NCBI GenBank assembly: GCA_963923455.1
Contig: CAWULT010000001.1
Location: 62,001-126,000, forward strand
Reading direction: 5' to 3'
Source: CAWULT01 sp963923455
GTDB taxonomy: Bacteria; Acidobacteriota; Vicinamibacteria; Vicinamibacterales; UBA2999
DNA: 64,000 nt
Positions within the stretch are counted from its first letter, which is position 1. The number at the start of each line of letters is the position of its first letter. The position numbers and the translations under genes were made by a program. A model generated the notes under the pieces. The model made no database searches. It worked only from the letters and a program-made list of their open reading frames with translations, and was not told the DNA's origin. Shown here piece after piece: positions 1 through 6,440 of the stretch.

Positions 1-1
1 G

Positions 2-448
2 CTCAGCAGGGGGATGAGGCAGCAGATGCCTCACCCGTTGTGGAACTTGGTGATGAACCGGGGAGCGGTGAACGGGTTCCATATCGAGCACATCCTGTCG
101 CGGAATGACGCCAACCTAGCCCTGTTTGCCAACGACGACGAACGGTTCGAGCAGGAACGGAATCGACTCGGAGGCGTGCTTCTTTTGAAGGGAAAAGACA
201 ACATCTCCAGCGGGAACGAGCCGTTCAGCCAGAAGCTGAAGTCTTACGCCAACACCCTGCTGTGGAACGAAACGCTGTTGGCGGACACCTACAAGAGCAA
301 GCTGGACTTTGCCGCGTTTGCGGCTACCCATAAGCTGGCCTTTCATGCGGTGGACAGGTTTGGTCCCGCTGAACTAGATGACCGACAGGCTCTGCTGTTC
401 GAATTGTGCCGACTGATTTGGCCCTCACCGGCTTCCCCGTCAGCATGA
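2..448 (+). CDS. C-terminal part of a GmrSD-like (DUF262/DUF1524) HNH nuclease-family protein, 5' partial
   Basis: The frame is open from base 2, so the start lies outside the window; about 148 residues are visible. The fragment has the DUF1524 hallmarks: a His-Ile-Glu-His-Ile-Leu core, then a Leu-Gly-Gly strand, then an Asn-Ile-Ser-Ser-Gly-Asn-Glu-Pro-Phe-Ser-Gln-Lys segment followed by Tyr. This matches the HNH half of GmrSD-type enzymes, which restrict modified phage DNA using a DUF262 nucleotide-binding half and a DUF1524 nuclease half. Its TGA overlaps the ATG of hsdR in an ATGA, so the two are translationally coupled. Whether a DUF262 half is present upstream cannot be seen. Confidence 0.7.
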   Translation, partial: LSRGMRQQMPHPLWNLVMNRGAVNGFHIEHILSRNDANLALFANDDERFEQERNRLGGVLLLKGKDNISSGNEPFSQKLKSYANTLLWNETLLADTYKSKLDFAAFAATHKLAFHAVDRFGPAELDDRQALLFELCRLIWPSPASPSA

Positions 449-3400
449 GCCTGCACAAGGAAATCAACTTCGAGGACGAGATCTGTGAGTACCTCGCCGC
501 TCACCACTGGCTGTGCGCCGATGGGGACGCGGCGAAGTACGACCGGACACGGGCACTGTTCCCCCAAGACGTGCTGGCGTGGGTGCAGGCCACCCAGCCG
601 AAAGCGTGGGAGGCCATCGTCAAGAACCACGGCGCGCACGCCGCCGAGACGCTGCTGACCCGCCTACGCGATTCGCTCGACCAGCGGGGCACGTTGGATG
701 TACTCCGGCACGGCATCGAGATGCTGGGCCTGCGGGGCAAGCTGCCTCTCGCCCAGTTCAAGCCGGCGCTGGGCATAAACCCCGATATCCTCGGCCGCTA
801 CGCCGCCAACCGTCTGCGGGTGGTGCGGCAGGTTAGATACTCGCTCCACAACGAGAACTGCATCGACCTCGTGTTATTCCTGAACGGCGTTCCCGTGGCG
901 ACGGTCGAACTCAAGACCGACTTCACCCAAAGCGTCGGCGATGCCATCGACCAGTACCGGTTCGACCGCCACCCGAAGCCGAAGGGCCAAGCCACTGAGC
1001 CGCTGCTGGCCTTCCCGAGCGGCGCGCTGGTCCACTTCGCTGTCAGCAACCGCGAGGTGCACATGACGACCCGGCTCGCGGGTCCGGCCACCCAGTTCCT
1101 GCCATTCAACCAAGGCGACCACGGAGCGGCGGGCAACCCGTTGCCGGAACATGGGGGCCATCGAACGGCGTACTTGTGGGAGCAGGTCTGGGCACGGGAG
1201 AGTTGGTTGGAGATCCTCGGTCGCTATCTAGTGACCCAGCGCGATGAGAAGAAGCAGATCAAGACCGTCATCTTCCCCCGGTTCCACCAACTAGACGCCA
1301 CGCGAAAGCTGCTGGCCGCAGTCCGGGCACAGGGACCGGGTGGCAAGTACCTGATCCAGCATTCGGCGGGGTCTGGGAAGACGAACTCGATTGCGTGGTC
1401 CGCCCACTTTCTGGCTGATCAGCACGACGCGCACGACCAGAAGTTGTTCGACTCCGTGTTGGTCGTCTCCGACCGCAACGTGATCGACCATCAGTTGCAG
1501 GAGGCGATCTTCGACTTCGAGCGCACCACTGGCGTGGTGGCCGTCATCACCGGCGAAAGCAGCAGCAAGAGCGGCGAGTTGGCCGACGCCCTGTCCGGCG
1601 GCAAGAAGGTCGTGGTCTGTACCATCCAGACCTTTCCCTTCGCATTGGAGGCGGTCCGAGAACTCGCGGCGACCAAGGGCAAGCGGTTCGCCGTAATCGC
1701 TGACGAGGCCCACAGTTCGCAGACCGGAGAAGCTGCAGCCAAGCTCAAGGCGGTGCTCTCCCCCGATGAACTAGCCGAATTGGGCGACGGTGGCGAGATC
1801 AGCATGGACGACGTGTTGGCCGCGCAGATGGCTGCACGGGCTGACGACACCGGGATCACCTTCGTCGCGTTCACGGCTACGCCGAAGACCAAGACGATGG
1901 AGTTGTTCGGTACCCGGCCTGACCCGAGCCGACCGGCTGGCGCGGACAATCTGCCGACGCCGTTCCACGTCTACTCGATGCGACAGGCTATCGAGGAGGG
2001 ATTCATCCTCGATGTCCTCCGGAACTACACGACGTACAAGTTGGCCTTCAAGCTGGCCAACGCCGGGAAAGAACTGGACGACAAGGAAGTCGAACGCAGT
2101 GCGGCCATGAAGCGGATCATGGGCTGGGTCCGGCTCCACCCGTACAACATCGCGCAAAAGGTCCAGATCGTTGTCGAACACTTCCGCGACCTCGTAGCGC
2201 CCCTCCTCAAAGGGCGTGGCAAGGCGATGGTGGTCGTGGGCAGTCGAAAAGAAGCCGTTCGATGGCAATTAGCCATCGAGACATACATCAAGAATCGCGG
2301 CTACCAGATTCGAACGCTCGTAGCATTCTCAGGCGAAGTGCACGATGCGGAATCCGGCCCAGACGCATTCTCGGAGCATAGCGCCACCCTCAACCCGAAC
2401 CTGCGGGGACGCGACATCCGCGAAGCGTTCAACACCGACGAGTACCAAGTCCTCCTCGTGGCGAATAAGTTCCAGACAGGTTTCGACCAGCCCCTCCTCT
2501 GCGGCATGTATATCGATAAGCGGCTCGCGGGCATTCAGGCCGTGCAGACCCTGTCTCGGCTGAATCGTGCTCACCCCGGCAAAGACACGACCTATGTACT
2601 GGACTTCGTGAACGACCCGGCAGAGGTTCTTGCGGCGTTCAAGACCTACTACGCCACGGCCGAGTTGTCGGACGTGACCGACCCAAATCTCGTCTATAAC
2701 CTGAAGGCCAAACTGGACGCCGCCGGGTACTACGACGAGTTCGAGGTGGATCGAGTCGTAGCCGTGGAACTGAAGCCCGACGCCAAGCAGAGTGAACTCG
2801 TGGCAGCAGTGGAGCCGGTCGTGGACCGACTGCACCGAACGTACAAGGCGGCACAGGAGGCTCTGAAGGTCGCTACGGAGAAGAACGACCACATCGCCGC
2901 CGAGGCTGCGCAGAGCGAACTGAACGCGCTGCGGCTGTTTCAGGCTGACATGGCTGCGTTTCAACGGCTCTACACCTACCTGTCGCAGATGTTCGACTAC
3001 GGCAATACGGCTGTTGAAAAGCGTGGAATCTTCTTCAGGCAGGTATTGCGGCTGTTGGAATTTGGCCGCGAGCGTGAGGGCATCGACCTCTCAAAAGTCG
3101 TGCTGACGCACCACACCCTGAAGAATCGGGGCAACCAGCCCATGCCACTCTCGGGAGGCGAGACGCCCACGTTGGACCCGATCACCGAGGCGGGCAGCGG
3201 GACGGTGCAGGCGAAGCAGAAGGCGCTCCTGAACGAGATCATCCAGCGGGTGAATGACCTGTTCGAGGGCGACCTGACTGAGCAAGACAAGCTCGTGTAC
3301 GTGAACAATGTCATCAAGGGCAAGCTGCTGGAGTCGCAGAAGCTGGTGGTGCAGGCGATCAACAATTCCAAGGAACAGTTCGCCAATTCGCCCGACCTGA

Positions 3401-3573
3401 AGTCAGAGATCCTGAACGCCGTGATGAGCGCTTTGGAGGCGCACACCGCCATGAGCACGCAGGCGCTGGACTCAGAGGCAGTGCGAGATGGGCTGAAGGA
3501 TGTGCTGCTTGGCCCAGCCGGGCTTTACGAGGCGCTGCGCCAGCGTGGGACGGCGGAGGGACAGGTTCTCTAG
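445..3573 (+). CDS. hsdR: Type I restriction endonuclease subunit R (HsdR)
   Basis: This is a 1042-residue translocase-nuclease of type I restriction. Seen: an N-terminal nuclease domain with an Asp at about 141 and a Glu-x-Lys at 155-157 (PD-(D/E)xK pattern), a Walker A AGSGKT at 308-313, DEAH at 420-423, and then the helicase motifs FTATPK, NKFQTGFDQ and TLSRLNR. A helical C-terminal region follows, which in the family docks on the methylase. The ATG at 445 is chosen because it forms an ATGA overlap with the preceding gene; a further upstream in-frame ATG at 406 would overlap that gene more. No hsdM or hsdS is visible; they would have to lie to the left. The catalytic motifs look intact. 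Confidence 0.92.
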   Translation: MSLHKEINFEDEICEYLAAHHWLCADGDAAKYDRTRALFPQDVLAWVQATQPKAWEAIVKNHGAHAAETLLTRLRDSLDQRGTLDVLRHGIEMLGLRGKLPLAQFKPALGINPDILGRYAANRLRVVRQVRYSLHNENCIDLVLFLNGVPVATVELKTDFTQSVGDAIDQYRFDRHPKPKGQATEPLLAFPSGALVHFAVSNREVHMTTRLAGPATQFLPFNQGDHGAAGNPLPEHGGHRTAYLWEQVWARESWLEILGRYLVTQRDEKKQIKTVIFPRFHQLDATRKLLAAVRAQGPGGKYLIQHSAGSGKTNSIAWSAHFLADQHDAHDQKLFDSVLVVSDRNVIDHQLQEAIFDFERTTGVVAVITGESSSKSGELADALSGGKKVVVCTIQTFPFALEAVRELAATKGKRFAVIADEAHSSQTGEAAAKLKAVLSPDELAELGDGGEISMDDVLAAQMAARADDTGITFVAFTATPKTKTMELFGTRPDPSRPAGADNLPTPFHVYSMRQAIEEGFILDVLRNYTTYKLAFKLANAGKELDDKEVERSAAMKRIMGWVRLHPYNIAQKVQIVVEHFRDLVAPLLKGRGKAMVVVGSRKEAVRWQLAIETYIKNRGYQIRTLVAFSGEVHDAESGPDAFSEHSATLNPNLRGRDIREAFNTDEYQVLLVANKFQTGFDQPLLCGMYIDKRLAGIQAVQTLSRLNRAHPGKDTTYVLDFVNDPAEVLAAFKTYYATAELSDVTDPNLVYNLKAKLDAAGYYDEFEVDRVVAVELKPDAKQSELVAAVEPVVDRLHRTYKAAQEALKVATEKNDHIAAEAAQSELNALRLFQADMAAFQRLYTYLSQMFDYGNTAVEKRGIFFRQVLRLLEFGREREGIDLSKVVLTHHTLKNRGNQPMPLSGGETPTLDPITEAGSGTVQAKQKALLNEIIQRVNDLFEGDLTEQDKLVYVNNVIKGKLLESQKLVVQAINNSKEQFANSPDLKSEILNAVMSALEAHTAMSTQALDSEAVRDGLKDVLLGPAGLYEALRQRGTAEGQVL

Positions 3574-3598
3574 TGCTGACCGGCAACCGCGACGCTGA

Positions 3599-4264
3599 TC
3601 ACCTTGATCGCGGCGCGGGCTCGGTCCCAAGCGTACGCCGCCGATGCCGGATGAGCTTGCAGGCGTCTGAACACAGCTGACGATTCTTCGAAAACGCCCC
3701 CGGGCCAATCTCCATCCAACGCCCGCACTCCACGCAGGGCCGTAGTTCGCCATCGCGCCGGACAAGGTCGCCGCACGCGATCCACAGCGCCTGCGCCAAT
3801 GTCGAGGCCCGCGGGTGCCAGCCGTCTAGCTGGAGCTGCCACTGCACGCGCGGGTCCCCACCCACCTGCGTGGTGACTTCGGCAAGCTGGACCAGTCGCG
3901 GGTCTTCCCGCGGATCGGTCGGTCGTCCACCCCGGGCACGCGCGTCTTGCCACGTCTGGACACACGTCCGAAGTGCCGTCAGGGTCTCCAGCCAGCGCGA
4001 CACCGGCTCCGCCATCGCCGGGGCCGGATAGGCGTCCACCTCGGCATAGGACTCAGGACCACCGAGCCACCCCCACCGAAGGGCCAGTTGCCACACGGTC
4101 TCGGGCGTCGGGGCGTGTGTCAGGGCCTCCAGTAACACCTCGGGGGGAAGCGGGTCCGGTCGATGAGGCACCACATGTCCGGGCACCGCCACGAGCACAA
4201 GGTGGGGGACGGTGTCTTCACGGCGACGACCCATCGAGAGGCTTAGCGGAGCGCGGGAGACCAT
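3599..4264 (-). CDS. Unknown protein with C-terminal CGNR-like zinc cluster
   Basis: I do not recognise the 221-residue protein as a whole. Its C-terminus has Cys177-x2-Cys180 and Cys198-x3-Cys202 with Ser-Lys-Asn-Arg-Gln between them and a run of basic residues after, which resembles the CGNR zinc finger seen at the C-terminus of presumed DNA-binding regulators. The N-terminal 170 residues are rich in Trp, Leu and Pro, with no clear motif. It converges on hsdR (25 bp between stops) and diverges from the excisionase-integrase pair. An inverted repeat lies 27 bp before its start. A role as an island regulator is inference only. Confidence 0.6.
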   Translation of the reverse strand: MVSRAPLSLSMGRRREDTVPHLVLVAVPGHVVPHRPDPLPPEVLLEALTHAPTPETVWQLALRWGWLGGPESYAEVDAYPAPAMAEPVSRWLETLTALRTCVQTWQDARARGGRPTDPREDPRLVQLAEVTTQVGGDPRVQWQLQLDGWHPRASTLAQALWIACGDLVRRDGELRPCVECGRWMEIGPGAFSKNRQLCSDACKLIRHRRRTLGTEPAPRSR

Positions 4265-4290
4265 AGCGGGCCTACAGATGGAAGCATGGA

Positions 4291-4316
4291 CGACGAGTCA
4301 CTGATACCACTCGTCG
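4291..4316. repeat. Inverted repeat CGACGAGT / ACTCGTCG, possible operator
   Basis: Perfect 8-bp arms (4291-4298 and 4309-4316) separated by 10 nt, upstream of the minus-strand zinc-cluster gene. A TATCCT box on the minus strand (4324-4319) lies just before it, so the repeat would cover the transcription start. An operator is plausible; the genes on either side diverge, so a terminator is less likely. Confidence 0.5.
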
Positions 4317-4336
4317 CAAGGATAGCTGAAATACAA

Positions 4337-4390
4337 GAACCAGAATAAGTAATATTCTAGTTCATGAATACGTATATTTAGTTCGTATTC
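4337..4390. repeat. Two adjacent inverted repeats in AT-rich DNA of the island control region
   Basis: First repeat 4337-4363: GAAC, one mismatch, AGAATA, 5-nt loop AGTAA, TATTCT, mismatch, GTTC. Second repeat 4366-4390: GAATACG, 11-nt spacer, CGTATTC. Both lie in the most A+T-rich stretch of the window, between divergent genes. They could be excisionase or integrase arm sites, or operators. The gene-free stretch 4265-4635 otherwise holds the integrase promoter, and I see no further ORF or RNA in it. Confidence 0.55.
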
Positions 4391-4483
4391 AAATCGCATC
4401 AAATCCTGTGACATTCCATTACAAGGACGTTTTTATAGGCATTATGGCTTCATTTCGGCGGCTTTTATCAAAAACATGTAGTT

Positions 4484-4517
4484 AACGGTTGACACAGAAA
4501 CCGTTTTATGTTTTAAT
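4484..4517 (+). promoter_or_regulatory. Strong sigma70-type promoter of the excisionase-integrase operon with an inverted repeat on the -35
   Basis: TTGACA at 4489-4494, a 17-bp spacer and TTTAAT at 4512-4517: a near-consensus promoter 118 bp before the excisionase start. An inverted repeat AACGGTT (4484-4490) / AACCGTT (4499-4505) with an 8-bp spacer overlaps the -35, as expected for an operator of a repressor controlling excision and integration. The repressor is not identified; the AlpA-like protein or the zinc-cluster protein are candidates. Confidence 0.7.
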
Positions 4518-4635
4518 CTGGTTACGGTGATGATTCAACAAATCGCTCCGCTTCATCAACGCGCCGCGCGGCCTGCACCAACCTAATTCTGGGTCTGGGT
4601 GGGACGCCGGCAACGCTAATTGAAAGGTGTTCTCT

Positions 4636-4842
4636 ATGCCGTCTTCTCGCCCAGTGCTCTTAACCATTCCCGAGGTCGCGCTCCTGCTGCGCCAATCGGT
4701 CTCCGCGCTTTACAAAATGATTCAACGCCACCAATTGCCGGGGGTTGTTCGCCTCGGGCGCCGGCTCCGGGTCGATCAAGGCACCTTGGTCGACTGGCTC
4801 GACCAGAACCGGGCGGCCTCACCGATCGGAGGTCAGCGATGA
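4636..4842 (+). CDS. AlpA/excisionase-like helix-turn-helix protein
   Basis: A 68-residue MerR/AlpA-type DNA-binding protein. Residues 10-55 show the usual pattern: a helix with Ile-Pro-Glu-Val-Ala, a recognition helix with Ser-Ala-Leu-Tyr-Lys-Met-Ile, then a Gly-x-Val-Arg-Leu-Gly-Arg-Arg wing and Trp-Leu near the end. Such proteins act as excisionases or activators of the linked integrase. The ATG at 4636 has a GAAAGG 8 nt upstream; an in-frame GTG at 4627 overlaps that ribosome site and is less likely. The stop overlaps the integrase ATG (ATGA), so the two are coupled. Confidence 0.8.
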   Translation: MPSSRPVLLTIPEVALLLRQSVSALYKMIQRHQLPGVVRLGRRLRVDQGTLVDWLDQNRAASPIGGQR

Positions 4843-5966
4843 GCGTCACAGTGCGCCCCTTTCGAACCGGAGGACTTCAAGTACGCATCAACGTCCGGCT
4901 GGCGACAGGTCGGCGGTACGAGGAAAAAAAGGTGATGCGGGTCAGCAAGTCTGTCGCTCAGCGCTGGGGTGAGCAACGCGAGCGATACCTGCTGGTCCAC
5001 GGCTTACCTGCCCCCAAGAAGGAGGTGCCGACACTGAACGAGTTTGCGCCGCGCTTCATGGACGGCTATGCCCGCGCCAATCGCCAGAAGCCCAGTGGTA
5101 TCGCCGCCAAGGAGACGATCCTGCGCCACCATCTGCTTCCAGCCTTTGGCGGGAAGCGTCTTGATGCGATCACGGACGAAGCTGTCCAGCAATTGAAGCA
5201 TCGCTTGGCAGACAAGGCGCCGAAGACGGTCAACAACGTGGTGACCGTCTTGAACGTCCTTTTAAAGACCGCGGTGGAGTGGAAGACGCTCGCACAACTG
5301 CCCTGTACGATTCGGCTGCTGCCAGTACCCATCACCCCGGCACAGTTCCACGACTTCCCGGATTACGACCGGTTAGCGGAGGCCGCCAAGCGACTTGGCC
5401 CGACCTCCTATCTTGTCGTGTTGCTCGGCGGAGATGCCGGACTTCGGCTGGGGGAAATCATGGCGCTTGAATGGCAGGACATCGACTTTCAGCGTCAGCA
5501 GATCTGCGTGCAGCAGTCTGAGTGGAAAGGTGAGGTCACCACACCCAAAGGAGGACGACTGCGGTACGTGCCGATGACGAGCCGGCTCAGTGCGGCGCTC
5601 CAGACCCATCGCCACCTTGCCGGCCCCCGGGTGCTGGTGCGCGAGGGGGGACGACCGTTGACGATGAAGATCATTCAGAACCATGCCGCCGAGGCCGCGA
5701 AAGCAGCCGGGGTCAAGCACGGGGTCCACATCCTCCGCCACACGTTCTGCTCGCATTTGGCGATGGGCGGCGTGCCAGCGCGGGCGATTCAGGAACTCGC
5801 GGGACATCGGGACCTGAGAACAACCCAGCGCTATATGCACCTCAGCCCAGCGGCCATCGACGGGGCGATTGGCCGTCTGGACAGCGCGCGCCTCGAGGCG
5901 CGGCGTGGAAACAGTGTGGAGACGAGCCAGTCAGAGACAGGCAAGTCCTTGTATTGCAACACTTAG
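4839..5966 (+). CDS. int: Tyrosine-type site-specific integrase
   Basis: A 375-residue phage-type integrase. It has an N-terminal arm-binding region, a SAM-like core-binding domain at about 65-165, and a catalytic domain with the full set of residues: Arg203 (GLRLGE), Lys237 (TTPKGG), His297-x-x-Arg300 (HILRHT), His323 (AGHRD) and nucleophile Tyr332 (TTQRYMH). GGAGG at 4828-4832 and the ATGA overlap with the excisionase fix the start at 4839. Its stop is 1 bp from the tmRNA CCA end, so ssrA is the probable attachment site. All catalytic residues are kept, so the enzyme could be active. Confidence 0.93.
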   Translation: MSVTVRPFRTGGLQVRINVRLATGRRYEEKKVMRVSKSVAQRWGEQRERYLLVHGLPAPKKEVPTLNEFAPRFMDGYARANRQKPSGIAAKETILRHHLLPAFGGKRLDAITDEAVQQLKHRLADKAPKTVNNVVTVLNVLLKTAVEWKTLAQLPCTIRLLPVPITPAQFHDFPDYDRLAEAAKRLGPTSYLVVLLGGDAGLRLGEIMALEWQDIDFQRQQICVQQSEWKGEVTTPKGGRLRYVPMTSRLSAALQTHRHLAGPRVLVREGGRPLTMKIIQNHAAEAAKAAGVKHGVHILRHTFCSHLAMGGVPARAIQELAGHRDLRTTQRYMHLSPAAIDGAIGRLDSARLEARRGNSVETSQSETGKSLYCNT

Positions 5967-5967
5967 A

Positions 5968-5996
5968 TGGTGGAGGCGGCGGGAGTTGAACCCGCG
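5968..5996. other. Probable attachment site (att) in the tmRNA T-arm and acceptor end
   Basis: The conserved 3' end of ssrA (T-loop, T-stem, acceptor strand, CCA) directly adjoins the integrase stop. For integrases of this kind the crossover usually lies in the 3' end of the tRNA-like domain, and the element restores the gene. The exact core cannot be set without the left junction. Confidence 0.6.
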
Positions 5997-6201
5997 TCCG
6001 AAAGCCCGTCGTCGTGGGACTCTACATGCGTGTCCGCTTCTGAATTCTCGTGCCCGGCGTGAGGAAGCGGCGAAAAACCGCCGGACACCAGACCCGGTAA
6101 ATCTCACCCCCGAGCGCCGAGCCGCCACCCGTGAGCCAGCCTGCTTAATGACGTTCGACCCCCAACCACCAGGCGAGGCCAGGGCGAACGCTCACAGTGT
6201 A

Positions 6202-6231
6202 TTAGGCTGCGAGAGCGTACTGATTGTCCGC
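6202..6231 (-). other. tmRNA tag reading frame, encoded tag ADNQYALAA
   Basis: Nine codons GCG GAC AAT CAG TAC GCT CTC GCA GCC followed by TAA. The resume codon is preceded by GTTAACT, similar to the upstream element in other tmRNAs. The C-terminal ALAA is the degradation signal recognised by ClpXP. The tag is one residue shorter than the E. coli encoded tag. Confidence 0.9.
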
Positions 6232-6427
6232 AGTTAACGGATGTTCCATCGGATTAACGAGTCAATGGAGCTCGGCATGCATCCCGCGATCTCGAACCCC
6301 CGTCGAAGCCAGATTCGCCCCCTTCGGGTGAGCTGATCGTCCAGCGGGTAACGCTCGATACACCGTCTGGATGCATCCATTGTACGGCATCCGCGCCGGA
6401 GGTAAAGGGATGACGCCTGCGGACCCG

Positions 6428-6440
6428 TATAATCAGAACG
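6428..6440 (+). promoter_or_regulatory. Exact TATAAT -10 box 6 nt before an in-frame GTG (leaderless geometry)
   Basis: TATAAT at 6428-6433, then 6 nt, then GTG at 6440 in the frame of the transglycosylase. Transcription would be expected to start at about the first base of the GTG. There is no recognisable -35 hexamer. Confidence 0.5.

Larger units (their letters stand above)
1..5967. mobile_element. Right end of a genomic island integrated at the 3' end of ssrA (tmRNA)
   Basis: Seen: a tyrosine integrase ends at 5966, and the next gene, facing it, is the tmRNA whose CCA end is at 5968. An AlpA-like excisionase precedes the integrase, and restriction genes fill the rest. The segment is more A+T-rich and has more varied codon use than the chromosome after 5968, especially at 4320-4530. 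Known: the 3' end of ssrA is a favoured target of tyrosine integrases, and the integrase usually sits beside the target. Inference: the island extends left beyond base 1. I found no second copy of the tmRNA 3' end in 1-5960, so the other att site should lie outside the window. Confidence 0.85.
5968..6322 (-). ncRNA. ssrA: Transfer-messenger RNA (tmRNA)
   Basis: A 355-nt tmRNA that rescues ribosomes stalled on broken mRNA by acting first as Ala-tRNA and then as a short mRNA. The 5' strand GGGGGCG (6322-6316) pairs with CGCCTCC (5978-5972), with one G-U; a discriminator A and an encoded CCA follow. A T-arm with GTTCAAC lies near the 3' end. The GGCTTCGACGGGG motif after the 5' strand is typical of tmRNA. 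The gene is intact despite the island next to it. A TTTACC - 16 bp - TACAAT promoter (TACAAT at 6384-6379) would give a 5' leader of about 50 nt removed by RNase P. Confidence 0.95.

Noticed and set aside
1..5960. Second att copy of the tmRNA 3' end inside the window
   Set aside because: I looked for the T-loop and acceptor sequence in 1-5960 and did not find it; it should lie to the left.
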